From contig JARWMV010000070.1 in assembly GCA_030998015.1 (NCBI GenBank), positions 1 to 64,000 of the forward strand: a stretch of 64,000 bases of DNA, read 5' to 3'. The stretch's first letter is position 1; each line of letters starts with the position of its first letter. The translations under genes were made by a program, and so were the position numbers. Positions 1 to 12,657 of this stretch are shown piece by piece. The notes below the pieces were generated by a model, which did no database searches, had not been told where the DNA came from, and was given only the letters and a program-made list of their open reading frames with translations. Source of the stretch: Ceratorhiza oryzae-sativae (taxonomy: Eukaryota > Basidiomycota > Agaricomycetes > Cantharellales > Ceratobasidiaceae).

Positions 1-1187
1 TGGTTTTTTGAGAATACTAATATGTCATCCATATAGATTACAACGTAAATGCCCTCAATGTCTTGGAATTCTTCCTGGATCATGGCCATGAAGGTTCCCA
101 GTGCATTCTTTTGGCCAAATTGCATGACTAAGGGCTCATACAGCCCATATTTGGTCTTAAAAGCAGCCTTCCATTTGTCTCCTTCTCGAATTCATATGAG
201 GTTGAAACCCCACTTTAGATCAAACTTGGTGAATATCTTTGCTCCACACAAAGTCTCCACAATATCATTGATGCGTGGGAGTGGATACACATTGGAGACA
301 GTCATTTTGTTTAGCCACTGGTAGTCAATACACATGTGCAGTTTCCCATTCTTCTTTTTGACAAATATAACTGGGGACGCCATTGGTGACCTTGAGGGCC
401 TAATATGACCAGCCTTCAATTGGCAGTCTAGGGTTTTGCACAGTTCTGTGTCTTCTTTGACACCCACACTATATATGGGGCCATGCCTTGGTTTAGCATC
501 CAGTTTTAGGTCTATCTCCATGTCCCATTTCCTATGGGGTGGTAGTGGTTGGACATCATCTTCTTCAGCAAATATTTTCTTGAACTCTCTATATTTTGCT
601 GGGAGCAAATCTAAAGAGTCCAGCTGGAGCTCCTTGGGTTCATTTGCTTGCATGTGTAGGGGTTTTGTAATGCAGTGCTTCAAGCATATTGGCAAGTTGA
701 ACTTCATATCCTTTCCATCCCAGTCAATGTCTGGGTTATGGAATTTGAGCCATGACATGCCCAGAACTAGATCATTTTTGCCAACATTCACAACATAAGC
801 ACTGAGGATCTCTTGGTGCTCTTGAATGCACAACTCAAAGGTGCAATAATGGGTCACAGACCCAGAGTCTATTTCCCTTCCATCGATTACTTGCAGTCTC
901 TTTGGTGTTTTTAGGGCAACAGTAGGAATATGGTATTGTTTGACCAGATCTTCACGTATAAATACTGATGTGGCCCCTGAGTCAATCATGGCCCATCTGT
1001 TGAATTTTTTCATGTTATATGCAGACTTGTGTTTGGGGGTTATGCACAGAGGAAATGCATGAAAGAAAAACTGCAGTTGTGATTGGTTTCCTAACAACAT
1101 ACATTCCATTTCCATGTTTTTATTTTCATTATGCGCATTTTGTAACATAGTGCCCAAGACTGCCCCCCTGGCATGGTTTGAGCTCAT
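1..1187 (-). pseudogene. gypsy pol fragment: aspartic protease and N-terminal reverse transcriptase
   Basis: A 331-residue open stretch (192-1187, minus) carries the retropepsin active site in the context WAMIDSGATSVF. It is followed by the linker typical of Ty3/gypsy pol and the first RT blocks (VKKKNGKLHMCIDYQWLNK, then PLPRINDIVE and FTKFDLKWGFN). The frame breaks near 190 and RT continues in another frame towards position 1; the YMDD block is at about 25-40. The intact DSG contrasts with copy 2, where the serine codon is a stop. The element would replicate through cytoplasmic particles, but this copy is broken. Confidence 0.9.
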
Positions 1188-2565
1188 TCTTTTACTGACT
1201 CATCATCAGTTGTTTCTACATCCTCCACCACTGCCTTGTATCCTGACATCTTGGCTGAAGGGCATTTGGCAGCAATATGACCCTGCCCTCCACAGTTGTA
1301 GCAGGTGTTTGTCCCCTTCCCTTTTCCTGTGCTATCCAGATCCATTGCGTCTGGGTCCTTTGCTTTAGGGGTTGCTGGGGGGTGATTATCCTTCTTTATA
1401 TCCTTGAAGGATTCTTGTACATTGGTGTTGCTACCATTGTAGCAAATGGTAGGAACTGTGAACCCCTTGGTGTTGGGCCCAATGGCCACAATTTGACCCT
1501 TAACCACCCTACCATCCTTGATCTTGTAAATTCATTCCCCATTCTTGAATTTTTCCTTTTGGGGACTGCTTTGGTGGGTAGTTGTTGGTTTACTGGAGGA
1601 GGCATTATTGCTACTGGACTTGTTACCCCTGTGAGATGTCCTCTTGCTACCAAATGAGATGAGGTGACAGTCAATTTCCAGGGCCTGCTGGGTGAGCTGG
1701 GCAAAGGTCTTGGTGTGGGGATCATAGTTTTGAGCCACCATGCTGTCTGTTATATCCGAGGATAGACCATCATAGAATTGATCCTGCATAGCCACATCAT
1801 TGTAGTTGAGCCCTGTGGAGTATAAGTTGAACAGGGTGAGGTAGTCTTGGATTGCTTCAATTTCTGCCATTTATCCTGGTTGTTTTCAGTGCAGTTTAAG
1901 TCCCCATAACAGGTGGTAAATTCTTGCCAAAATAGGTTGGCATCGTGAAGCCATGGGATTGTGGTTCTGGGGTTTAAAATTTCAAATTCTTCATATGAGT
2001 TAACCCATTCAGCTGCAGACCCTTCAAGGTAGGATGTAATAAAGGCAACCACTTGGTCAGCAGAATGCCCACTCATGTTTGTATTGATATATTGTGAACA
2101 TGCAATCCTGAATGAGATGGCATCTTCATGCTTTGTGCCATCAAATTTTTGGGGGGCAGCCATCTTGACTTTTGCAGTTGATCTGCTAGAGTGAGTGGCA
2201 GCTGGGGGTTGTGGCTGGGTCGTACTTGAGGAAGGTTGTGATTGGGTGATGTTTGTGCCTCCCGAAGAGGCATTGATTTGCACTTCAACATGCGTGATGG
2301 TGGTTTGTAAAATTGCTAGCATGCCAACTAGGTTGTTGACATTGGTGGCTAGTCCTGCCACATCAGTGTCTATTTTTGCCTGATTAGCTGTGAGATTTGC
2401 TTTGAGTGTGTCTGTGTAGTTTTTGTTGTTATGTTCAACATCTCCAACGTTGTTTTGAAGGTTGTTGGTTCACTCTTGCAGCTTGTCCATGGACTGCAGC
2501 ATATAGATTACTTTGTCTCTGTCAGACATATTTGCCCAAGCAGGGGCAGGGGCTGGTGATGCCAT
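1184..2565 (-). pseudogene. gypsy gag (capsid and nucleocapsid), frame-shifted
   Basis: Gag starts at the ATG at 2565 (MASPAPAPAWANMS) and runs leftwards through 1750-2361, 1532-1870 and 1184-1507 in different frames. The capsid part contains the retrotransposon-gag signature around KFDGTKHEDAISFRIAC and AAEWVNSYEEFE. The nucleocapsid ends with a CCHC knuckle, CYNCGGQGHIAAKC. The same order and near-identical protein occur at 17848-19239. At least two frameshifts and one in-frame stop separate the parts, so no complete Gag can be made. Confidence 0.88.
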
Positions 2566-2599
2566 TTTAGAGAGGACTCAGATGGATTCTTTAGAGGCA

Positions 2600-3520
2600 A
2601 CAGAGACAGTAAGGAAGTACAGGAAATCAAGAGTTATTTTGATAGTAGAAGATTTCCGTTCCTTGTACAAGTCTATAGATTTCAAAATTTTCAATTCCCC
2701 CAAACCTCAACCACGTGTCATCCAGATCCCAACTTTTGGTGTCCTGACAACAGTATGGGCATTCCACCTGTTTCAGTTTAATTTGGTCCCAAAGGAGGGC
2801 TTCCTTGGGGAGAAGTGACTTGGGCTGCCGGAAGGGGTGCTTCTTCCTGAATTGGCAAGCTTGTGCCATCATGGGGTGTAGTTGTTTCTTGGACTATAGC
2901 TTCTAGTCTGAGATGGTCCTGGAGGAGGGATAGGTAGTCCTCCTGGTGTTTGCGCAAACACTCAGTTAGGTATGTGCAATGGGCTTCAGCCTTGTGAAGT
3001 TTTTTGTGAGTTTCTTTGTACTTATTTCAGTAGTAAAAATACCTGTCTTGAAAGTTTTTGATGGTATTTAACAGGTGATGAAGAAGTTGTTGGCCAAGGT
3101 TCTCCAGCTTATAGCTGGTTGCAGGGAATGGTGTAGTAGTAGAGGAATTTGTCCTTCTTAGGACAGTAGGGGCAGTGCACAGGGAAGATGGCTCCGTTTG
3201 CCTGATGGCAAATTTTGCACTCAGGGGCACCTGGCTTGGTAACAAAGGCTTGTTGGGCATGTCTGACTCTCTGGGGGCAGACTTTGACAATTACTACTCA
3301 GTTAAAATTGATGTGCCCAGCTTCTTCAAGAATACTTTTGACTGAGTTGAGGGTGAAGCAGTGGATAGACAGGTGTCCAAACCACCCACACAAATGGCAG
3401 TGCTAGTCTTCTGTAAAAGGTTGTGCCACTTGAGGGCTGTGCATTCTGTTAGAGATGTACTTGAGCAAGAGCAGGATAAAAGGAAAAATAGACCCTTTCC
3501 CAAGTCTATTGGAATAGGAA
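2600..3520 (-). pseudogene. accessory ORF upstream of gag (zinc knuckle plus coiled coil), decayed
   Basis: Minus-strand coding remnants between the 5' leader and gag match the ORF at 16875-17775 in copy 2. Visible are the remnant of CPLCGWFRHLSIHC, the second cysteine cluster ending FPVHCPYC, a helical stretch (about 2900-3070) and a terminal part near 2640-2870 with the motif KSWDLDDTWLRFGG. The frames are broken here. That two diverged copies preserve the same protein features suggests a real, non-canonical ORF. I do not recognise its family. Confidence 0.6.
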
Positions 3521-3741
3521 GGTGACCTCCATTGCTTAGCTACTTTAGGGCAATGAGCAACCCCACCTCTTGTCAACAAAAGAGATTAGAGAACTGAAGC
3601 TTGTTACAACGTGTGAGCGACCTGAATATGCAAGGTTTCACAGAGGCACGTATAGGGCAGCAATGTCTTGTGGCTGTGGATAGGTGGAGTGGGATTGGGG
3701 AAGGCAACAGGGAGTTATCTTGAGACAATGCCAACGGCATT

Positions 3742-5045
3742 TGTTACGGGTCAGGGTACACTTGAATATCTAGAGCTTAAGCAAATGTAGATATGTTAGT
3801 ATACACTAATCGTACTCAATACTTCTTAGACTAGAGTAAGAAGGCTCAAAGTAGTTGCAATGCGATCAAGTAACACTCAAGGTAGTCTTAATCTTTCACA
3901 GTGTAAACTGACTAATTTATAGGTATAAACAGCAAGACTACTATGGTCAGGTTCCCTTAGATATCTTAAATGTAGTTCAGCCCTAGTCGCTTGGACTAAC
4001 TGATACTAATCTTAATACTAGGCTTAAGCAATAGCTTATAGGATAGATGGCGGGCTGCCTAATGCGCGTACTTCCTCAGCTACAGGTACTTAGATTTCCT
4101 CTAATAGCTGGTACTTAATGTCACGCTCAATCAGGCAATATTGTATCCTTATATATCTCTGTATATAAGATACAATGTCTCAGACAGTATATAACTAATA
4201 TGGTACTTTATTCCTCAGTACTAGTTATATAAGAAATCACACACAGACAAGAGAAATAGAAAGAGAAAAGAAACCAATAACCAGTCTGGGTTGAGTAGAG
4301 GGAGGTGGTCTGGAAGGGCCTCAGAGGAGGTCCTTTTATACCCTGAGGAGGGCATTCCAGAGCCAAATAGATACATGCATGCCAGTGCGATCATCAAAAG
4401 AGGGTACTGCTATACTTGGGGTACACCCTAGCCCAGTATAGGATAAAAGAGTAAAGACAGGGTGTGGATCAAAGGCATTGATGCATCTGAGACCTGCTAT
4501 TGGCTTGTAGATCATATTATCATAGTATATACATGTAATGAATGGAGGCTACATCTCAGTGAGTCATAGAGTGAGTCAGAGAAGCTTCTGGATCAATTTG
4601 GGAAGCTCTCCTGACTCACTGGAGTCATTAGATCTTGATTGATGGTCCAGTAAGATTCTAATGATCTTCGGGCCATTCCGGCGCGAGGATCCGGTGGATC
4701 GCGACGATCTTCGGGCAGCAGATACCGCCGAAGATTAGCTATCGATAGAGCATAAGATCGCTTTGATAGCGTAAGCGGTTGCCGAGATATGAGCGGTGCA
4801 ATGTTGTAATCAATATCTCCTGATAAGGGGAAATATCGCAACCTCTGTATCTCTCTGAGATCTTATCGTAAAATCTTAATAAAATATGCGTTGGAGAGCG
4901 GGAATTTTGTACTATTTAATGGAACAGAAAATAGTACAATTCAGAGTGCATACAAATTCAAGTATTTCACAATTTAATTACAGAGGCATTGCTTGAGGTT
5001 GGCAGAGCAGACTAAAATAATAGAAAATGTTAGTGATCCATAACA
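3742..5045 (-). mobile_element. solo LTR, family A (copy A1)
   Basis: A 1304-bp insert with ends TG...CA (plus strand TGTTACGGGTCAGG ... GATCCATAACA) is flanked by the 5-bp duplication GCATT at 3737-3741 and 5046-5050. Removing it restores continuity with the gypsy leader seen at 16540-16600. It has no internal region, so it is a solo LTR left by LTR-LTR recombination. Sense is minus: a TATAAAAGG box followed by AATAAAG reads on that strand. CpG-rich motifs such as GGCGCGAGGATCC are retained, so the insertion is younger than its host element. Confidence 0.93.
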
Positions 5046-5089
5046 GCATTCCAGATGTATCCCAGACAACACTGAGACTTACGATTGTC

Positions 5090-5104
5090 AAGAACTTGAC
5101 CTGA
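5090..5104 (-). promoter_or_regulatory. self-priming primer binding site, copy 1
   Basis: Immediately inside the 5' LTR the minus strand reads TCAGGTCAAGTTCTT. Its complement AAGAACTTGACCT lies inside the LTR just downstream of the TATA box (plus 5211-5223), as expected for Tf1-like self-priming. See the better-preserved site at 16503. Confidence 0.6.
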
Positions 5105-5482
5105 TGTTGACAACAACAAGTCAGGCAACAAGGAAAATAGTAAGAAAGTAAAAAAAGAACTTGTATTTAATGAGAGGTCAAGTTCTTGAGGAGTCCTCTG
5201 CAAACTTGACCTGGTTTATATACATAGTACAAGCCACATCATAACAAACAAATCCATACAGTGAGTCATGACTGATAAGAGATAGAAGCAGTAGAAGCAA
5301 CTGCGGACTGCAGAATTTCATGTCAGAGTTGAAATACATCTTGGTTATCAGCCTGGAACATCCCCTGAATCACATGACACAGATATACCATAAAAGGCAA
5401 GTATGTTTTGAAGATGGTCTCATAAAATGTAATAAATTGAGAAAATATTATAGAGTGGATATATGCATGTCAGTTCATGACA
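5105..5482 (-). repeat. gypsy 5' LTR, family B
   Basis: A 378-bp LTR with TGTTGACAAC at its left edge and TTCATGACA at its right edge; it matches the LTRs at 12658, 16119 and 23543. It holds a TATATAAACC-type promoter box on the minus strand. The 5 bases just outside (5483-5487, CCTGA) should be half of the target duplication; the other half lies outside the window. Confidence 0.88.
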
Positions 5483-5489
5483 CCTGAAT

Positions 5490-8400
5490 CAAACATTGAA
5501 TTCAACTTACTTTGACTGCAGGGATACCCTGGTGAGTATGAAAGAAATAAATAAATCAGGTCATTGTGCCATGGATCCCAATATGATAGTGTGTGTTTCC
5601 AGTAGTAGCTTTGTTGCCCACCAAGCTTGTTGCTGACTGATGCTTGCTAAAATCCTTGTTATTAAGCAATTGCAGTACCTTGTATCATGTGTTGAGTTTA
5701 GCTGCATGCTGTTCCAGTTTTGCAACCCCCTCTGCAACTTGAATTTGATTGGTATGATGTGCATACATCTTACCCTGTCAATGTTCAAGTTTAGTCTGTG
5801 TGTAGGATATTAAGTATATGCCACAATAGATAGGTTGCACTTATGTTCTGAGTTGTCCAGTTATCAGTTGTTCCCAGTCAAGGTATTGTGGGTGAGTAGT
5901 CACTGTGAGAATGAAACTTGAAAGTATTCAAACTCAGAGTCTTGAATTTTTGCTCTAGTGTCAACACTTATGTAGATCCACTGGCCAGCACTGATCACTC
6001 ATGTTGTCACTTCTGGGCCTCAAAACTTGATTTGTTTTTGAGTGTTCAAAATTCCTTGGCTGTGGATTTCTGAAATCTGCACATATGTCAACCTAGCACA
6101 GTTGTCTGATTGTTGAGTGCCTTGATAGTTGTTGATGTATGCATCCTGAGTTTGGCAAGCACATGCCAGTGAGCCATGGTGAAAATTACTACCTGCACAT
6201 TGATGTCATGATCTCCTGGAAAGAGCCCTTCAAAACATGGTATTGTGCATGACAAACAACTGGTTAGGCATAAAATGGGGGTACAGTAATCAGAAGAAAA
6301 AACTTGGAGTATATCTTCATAATCACACACTGCCATTTGGCACATTTCAGACATGTCCTGGCTGAAGTTATGGATTTTGGCTGGAGGAAATGTTGGAATC
6401 AGTCAACACCTGCATTTTTTTATGGGGTTTCATAGATATAAATCAAGCATGTTATCACTGTACCTTTGATTGAAAGTGACTACAGTAGCAGGACCTTGGG
6501 TGATTAGCATCCAAACCAAGTGTGCATAAGTTCCTTTCCATGTGCCAAGTTCACATTTGTGCAACAGGTCAGGAACAAGCATCTTATATACATCAAAGGT
6601 TGGGAACTCCTCTAAACACTTGGAGAAAGCATTCTAGGATGAAAAAGGCTCTATCATCTCAGGAGGTTTCATCTATAGTTACTCACCGTTGTTGGAACTA
6701 GTGAGGTTGGTTTGAGGAGCAATTCTACTTGTTGACTATTGATTGCATAGCATTCTGCATATATCTTGTGGTGCACTTCAAATACAAGTCTTCAGGTTGC
6801 AATATCATCTATACAAGGTTGTTCAACTTGAATTCTTTGGTCTTCTGACATTCCAAGTTTATGCAAGTCCTTCTTAGTGACAAGATCAAGCACAGCTGGA
6901 TGATTGCCAAAGTCCCTCAAGCTGCATGCAATGACCCTAAGTTGAAGAATTTTAGCCTTTAAGTTATTCTACTGAATAATAGTGGGAAGGAATACCTTTC
7001 AGGGTAATCTACTGAATATGTGAAAATACAAGGATAAATGTGCTGATCTACCCCATCAGCACAGACAATAGGAATGCCATTCTTATATGCCAATATAAAC
7101 TCATCATTGAGTAACTGTGTCCAGCAAGCATGCCATATTTCACACTTGATGTGAGGTGCCAGTGATGTACTAATTGGTTTGTTCCCAAGTGGAGTTTTGA
7201 TCTGCAATTTTGCCAAGCTGCTTAACTATGTATATATTGGTGTACAACAACAGTAAGAAACAAACTACACTTGCCTTGACTAGGTAAGCCACATGCTCTA
7301 TAAGTTGGTTTGAGACCTTACAGCAATTGTACTTTGAGATGTTGCTGAAAGTCAGATACACTGGCCAAAGACTTGTGTTACCAAGCTGCACTAGATGTGT
7401 TGCATCAGATGAAAACATGAGTGCTGCAATTGCATGCTCACAGGCACATCCATTGATTGGTGGCAGGTGCTGAATCACTGTATGCTCCTCCAGCCATGTG
7501 TCTGAGGTATAAAGCTTGTCATATATGTGCTCTTCAGGCAAGCTGTTTGCTGGCTGCCAGAATTTGCAATATGGGATGTACTGAAATGAGTGTTGACTGT
7601 TGGATGGTGATGTGAATTGAGAAAGTATGACCTTGACCAGGCTCCAGTGTAGGAAACCCAGAATGCAAACCTGGTGCCCAAGTTTGCTGTATGTTTTGGA
7701 TCTTGCTGTTGATATATTTTGACAACCACAAGAAGCCACTTGTGGGATACTGATAGTAATATCTTTGGTCACCCAGTTGTCTTGAGCATTTATGCCTAGT
7801 AAATCCTTAGCACTTTCATCCCAAAGCTGATCAAGCACTCTGTCAAAAGCAGCAAGACTGCAGGTTTCTAGGTGCTTGGGCAAAAATCCAGGAGCTAAAA
7901 TAACTGAGTTTACCAGCCAATCACACTCTGGTAAGGACTTTGTTATGCCCCCTGTGAAGAACCAGTGAGCCAAGCAAAATGATGTTTTGAATCATTGAAG
8001 CAAGTGTGTCACCATCTAGTTTGACAGATGCTGCATGGCTGTTAACCTCAGTAAGAAGGTTTGTTGAATCAGGTGGGTGTTGATACTTCTGATAAATTCC
8101 AAAAATGTCTGCAGGTGTTTTGTGCCAGACTAGCAAGTGAATTGTGCAGCATGTCGTAGAACTATCTGTTGGACCTTCATCCTCCACAGTTTGTTCTATA
8201 GTCATGGGAGATGGTGTGGCATCTGGGAGTATGTCTGCAACTGGATTGTCATGACCCTCTGGATGCTTCCTTGCAAAGCACTTAAGTAGTGGCTGTGTTG
8301 ACAGTTTGTTGCTATGCGGTATGTATTTGAGTGTTCTAGTTACAGTGTTTGCTATGGTCTATGGTGGTGGACAAGATAAAGCAAGCTGAGGCATCCAGTC

Positions 8401-9400
8401 TTGCTTTATCCTTCTTATATACATCTGTGGCTGTGGTGGCTGCAGATGTATTATCTAAGCACAATCCGCAGTAGGTGCAGGTTATGTACAGTACTATGGG
8501 TTAGGTAATTGTTTGTCTTAAGTTTGTGCAGCTCCAAATCTTATAGAGCCTCATGAGGTCCAAGGGGTAGGTGCTGAGGTCACGTGATCCTGCTGTAAGT
8601 GCCAAGATCACATGACAACTTGCTCCTCGCTCCAAGTAACAATGGAGAGAAATGCTGGAGCAAGTTCAGGGTAACCACCGTAAGCGCTGAGGTCACATGA
8701 TCCTGCTGTAAGCGCCAAGATCACGTGACAACTTGCTCCTCACTCCAAGTAACAAGGGAGAGAAATGCTGGAGCAAGTTCAGGGTAACCACTGTAAGTGC
8801 CAGTTAAGCGCTGAGGTCACGTGACCTTGTTTATGGCTTGTTCTGCTTAGGAAAAATGCCATAAATCCATAAAATATTCAGTTATTCTGTTATGTCTGTT
8901 TGACAGGTCATAACATGGATGTGGTTGGCAAGTCTGCCAGATGAGTGCATTCAGGTGTGGGAGGCTCTTGGGAGAAGCAGGAGTGCTATCAGCATACCCA
9001 GCCTAGAAGCAGCAGCATTAGTATAATTGCATCACCCTAGCAAATCAACAAAATTTTACTGAGGCTAGCAGAATGTGGAGCAAGTTGTCTGATGAATTAC
9101 TTGAACTGCCAACAGGCTATTGTGATGTATTGGCAAGGGTGCATCAGAGACACGCTGCCCAACATCTTGGTATCTGACTTACCAATATGGTTTGTATCTG
9201 ACCAGCCATACTACCAGGCACAGCCTCAGGTACAGCTGGTGCAGACATTTCTGACAAGTCCACCAACACTGGGGCAAAAAGGTGAGCATGGTCATCTTTC
9301 CAGTCTTGGCACATAGCTGTATGGTACAGCCAGTGCTTCCCAAGTTGCCTTTGAGTAGCACCACATATACAGACTGCAGAAAGGTTACAATGGAGCATGG
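5490..9400 (-). mobile_element. Plavaka-type (KDZ/CMC) transposase relic
   Basis: Colinear minus-strand fragments read N- to C-terminal from right to left. They are a cysteine/histidine finger (CICGATQRQLGKHWLYH, near 9350); a Trp-rich segment at 7921-8205; a core at 7170-7973 with LMFSSDATHLVQLGNTSLWPVYLTFSNI split by mutation; 6959-7216 with DEFILAYKNGIP, CADGVDQHIYP and FTYSVDYPERY; and a C-terminal part at 6088-6354 with FTMAHWHVLAKLRMHT. These are hallmarks of Plavaka transposases of agaricomycetes, recognised from memory. Many stops and frameshifts make it inactive. A family C solo LTR interrupts it at 8247-8915. I could not define its termini. Confidence 0.75.
8247..8915. mobile_element. 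solo LTR, family C (copy C1)
   Basis: A 669-bp insert with ends TGTCATGACC...GGTCATAACA and a perfect 5-bp duplication TGGAT at 8242-8246 and 8916-8920. It contains the family's tandem block (GAGGTCACGTGATCCTG and relatives) about twice, near 8570-8830. Several CACGTG cores have decayed to CACATG. It sits inside the Plavaka relic. Confidence 0.9.
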
Positions 9401-10060
9401 AGTGAGATAGGTGCTAATCACAGAATAACAGTCTAGAAATTAGATCCTGTGATTGAATTCCAAGTATTGGATGGTTTATATACACAGAAATTTGCTATAC
9501 ATGACTACATCCAAACTGATTGTTATCATGTGTCAGACTTTGCATATACAATAGGTTTTATTGTTCAACTCACATGAACAATAGATCCAAGCCAAATATG
9601 AGTAATAAACAGTGCACAGACATTCATCTTTGTGTGCATACAAAAAGTGACCAGGAGTTTGATGGTGATGGTTAGCCTTTGGAATTTGAGTGGAACTTGG
9701 TTAGCAAGCCCAAACATTAAATAACAACACTAGTACTAGCACTGTCATTTGTGTTCCTGTTTGTCAATGGCAACAGATGTCTGGCTATCATGATATCACC
9801 AAAAAAACAACTATATATGGAGTGCAGGTTGCCTCTTATCAGACTCACATTCCCCTGCTCATCAGTGCCAACTTGAGGTGCCTTCAAAGTTGTCCATTTT
9901 CTTACCCTTGTTACACCACCTGTTACTCAGCATGCTTCACATTAACAATGGTTGCCCATCCATGTGATTCATACTTTACTATTGTCCTTTCACTATCTAC
10001 TATACCTTGAGACTAACAATAGCATGATTTAGGGCACCTTCTTGTAGCCTTGTGCAGTGG
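9401..10060. other. non-coding stretch between Plavaka relic and solo LTR A2
   Basis: AT-rich DNA with almost no CpG. Only short chance reading frames are present; I see no gene, RNA or clear element end. It may be the 5' flank of the Plavaka element. Confidence 0.5.
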
Positions 10061-11369
10061 TGTTATGGGTCAGGGTACACTTGAATATCTAGAGCTTAAG
10101 CAAATGTAGATATGTTAGTATACACTAATCGTACTCAATACTTCTTAGACTAGAGTAAGAAGGCTCAAAGTAGTTGCAATGCGATCAAGTAACACTCAAG
10201 GTAGTCTTAATCTTTCACAGTGTAAACTGACTAATTTATAGGAATAAACAGCAAGACTACTATGGTCAGGTTCCCTTAGATATCTTAAATGTAGTTCAGC
10301 CCTAGTCACTTGGACTAACTGATACTAATCTTAATACTAGACTTAAGTGATAGCTTATAGGATAGATGGTGGGCTGCCTAATGCATGTACTTCCTCAGCT
10401 ACAGGTACTTAGATTTCCTCTAATAGCTGGTACTTAATGTCACGCTCAATCAGGCAATATTGTATCCTTATATATCTCTGTATATAAGATACAATGAATC
10501 AGACAGTATATAACTAATATGGTACTTTATTCCTCAGTACTAGTTATATAAGAAATCACACACAGACAAGAGAAATAGAAAGAGAAAACAAACCAATAAC
10601 CAGTCTGGGTTGAGTAGAGGAGTGAAGGGTGTCTGGAAGGGCCTCAGAGGAGGTCCTTTTATACCCTGAGGAGGGCATTCCAGAGCCAAATAGATACATG
10701 CATGCCAGTGCGATCATCAAAAAGAGGGTACTGCTATACTTGGGGTACACCCTAGCCCAGTATAGGATAAAAGAGTAAAGACAGGGTGTGGATCAAAGGC
10801 ATTGATGCATCTGAGACCTGCTATTGGCTTGTAGATCATATTATCATAGTATATACATGTAATGAGCGGAGGCTACATCTCAGTGAGTCATAAAGTGAGT
10901 CAGAGAAGCTTCTGGATCAATTTGGGCAGCTCTCCTGACTCACAGGAGTCATTAGATCTTGATTGATGGTCCAGTAAGATTCTAATGATCTTCGGGCCAT
11001 TCCGGCGCGAGGATCCGGTGGATCGCGACAATCTTCGGGCAGCAGATACCGCCGAAGATTAGCTATCGATAGAGCACAAGATCGCTTTGATAGCGTAAGC
11101 GGTTGCCGAGATATGAGCGATGCGATGTTGTAATCAATATCTCCTGATAAGAGGCAACATCGCAACCTCTGTATCTCTCTGAGTTCTTAAGATAAAATCA
11201 TGATAAAATATGCGTTGGAAAGAGGAGATTTTGTACTATTTAATGTAACACAAATAGTACAATTTCAGACACATACAAATTCATTTAATTTCAAGAAAAA
11301 TTACAGAGGCATCGCTTGAGGCTGGCAGAGCAGACTAAAATAATAGAAATATGTTAGTGATCCATAACA
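10061..11369 (-). mobile_element. solo LTR, family A (copy A2)
   Basis: A 1309-bp insert, plus-strand ends TGTTATGGGTCAGG...GATCCATAACA, with a perfect target duplication AGTGG at 10056-10060 and 11370-11374. It is very similar to A1 across its whole length, with the same TATA box and polyadenylation signal on the minus strand and the same open 82-codon frame in U3 (10917-11165). No internal domain is present. Confidence 0.93.
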
Positions 11370-11399
11370 AGTGGTTGGCTATCCACTTGGGCAAGCATT

Positions 11400-12545
11400 T
11401 TGGCTGCTTGGGAGATGCAAACCCAAAATTTGTTGCAATCACTGACTATGGACTTGACATGTATTGGTGTCATGATACAAATGCTGCAGAGCCTGATGAG
11501 TGAGTTTTGGGGTTGTGGTTTTCAATCAAATCATGACATTATTCCTGTCAAATATAGTCAAGAATCAATTATCTTAAAGGCTCAGTTTGTAAATATTGAG
11601 CATGCATTCAACAATAGAAGGAAGCAGCTCATTCTTATGCCACTAAGGGAGAATCTTCAGAGTGGAAACATTGATGAGGCCATGCAATTTTGGGAGGATC
11701 TATGCTCTGGGGTGAGTCAATCTGCATCACCTATTGTTATAAACAATGCCTAATAGTTTATTGTTGTTGTACAGCTGGCTCTAGGCCTTGGACAAGGATG
11801 TTCTGACAATATCACCAAGCTCAAAAAACTTCTGCTGCAGTTCTTGGAAACCAAAGGCTGTGCACTCTGTATGGCTGGGGGAACAATGCTGTTGCCAATC
11901 TCTTGCATGTGGAGTTGATTCATCTCAATAATGCCAAGTGAGTTCTTTTGGAATGGGTATCTTAGCCTTGCAACTAATAACATTGCAGTATTCAGGAACA
12001 ACTTCACACACAGGTTACTGAAGCACCAAACAATGAGCTTTTTGCTGCATTGTACAAAAACTACATATTCCTGGAGAATGATGCCAATGTGCTCCAGGGA
12101 TTTCTACAAAGCAATCTATTTATTGCTGTGTGTTAAGTGTCTGATTGTGTTTATTAACTCTTGCTTATGCATACATACACATTATAGGTTCATCAAACAA
12201 TCTTCTGTGGACTTGGAAGCATGTGTGGAGGGCAGGGGTCAGGGAAATGAAGCAAAGCTGCCTGGCACAACTTCACAGTGTTGAATAAGCCTGCCCTTGC
12301 TTATGCTGCAATGCTGGTCAGTTATTTAGTCTCCCAAAAGCATAATGACTGACTCAATGTTTTAATAGCTCCATTTTGTGTTACATTCACCAAGGGAGTG
12401 GTATGTCATCCTCAACTTGGAAACTGATCATCAGTTCAACTACAACATCTTTTACTGCAAGCTAATAACATTCAGGGAACAGCCTATTTTTGAGGCTGGG
12501 ATATGTGATTTAATTGATCATCTAGACTGGTAAGCTGACTTAGGT
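11400..12545 (+). pseudogene. relic of a repeat-associated basidiomycete protein (possibly DUF6698-like)
   Basis: Broken plus-strand coding fragments. An open stretch at 11400-11753 is followed by pieces resembling LLHVELIHLNNAK, VLQGFLQSNL, GQGNEAKLPGTTS, KPALAYAAMLVSYL and finally EWYVILNLETDHQFNYNIFY. The order (Gly-rich SGNAxLHG-like motif, then an A-Y-A-A helix, then an FYxxxI motif) recalls proteins I know as DUF6698 from agaricomycetes. The match is from memory and weak. At least three stops or frame changes separate the pieces. Confidence 0.35.
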
Positions 12546-12657
12546 TTGATTTGTTCATGTGCCATACTAAGTATCATTACAGCAAGGTCTTTCTGAATTC
12601 CCATCACCACCCTTGTCATATAAACCTTGGTGGTAGAGGAATGATGCAGATTGTAGC

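Larger units (their letters stand above)
1..5482 (-). mobile_element. Ty3/gypsy chromovirus, copy 1 (partial, nested)
   Basis: Minus-strand LTR retrotransposon whose 5' LTR lies at 5105-5482; the body runs leftwards out of the window. Order on the minus strand is LTR, primer site, a zinc-knuckle accessory ORF, gag, nucleocapsid knuckle, protease and the start of reverse transcriptase. It is colinear and very similar to the complete copy at 16119-23926, which supplies the missing parts. A family A solo LTR (3742-5045) has inserted into the 5' leader. Reading frames are interrupted in several places, so this is a decayed copy, although its protease active site is better preserved than in copy 2. 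Confidence 0.93.
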
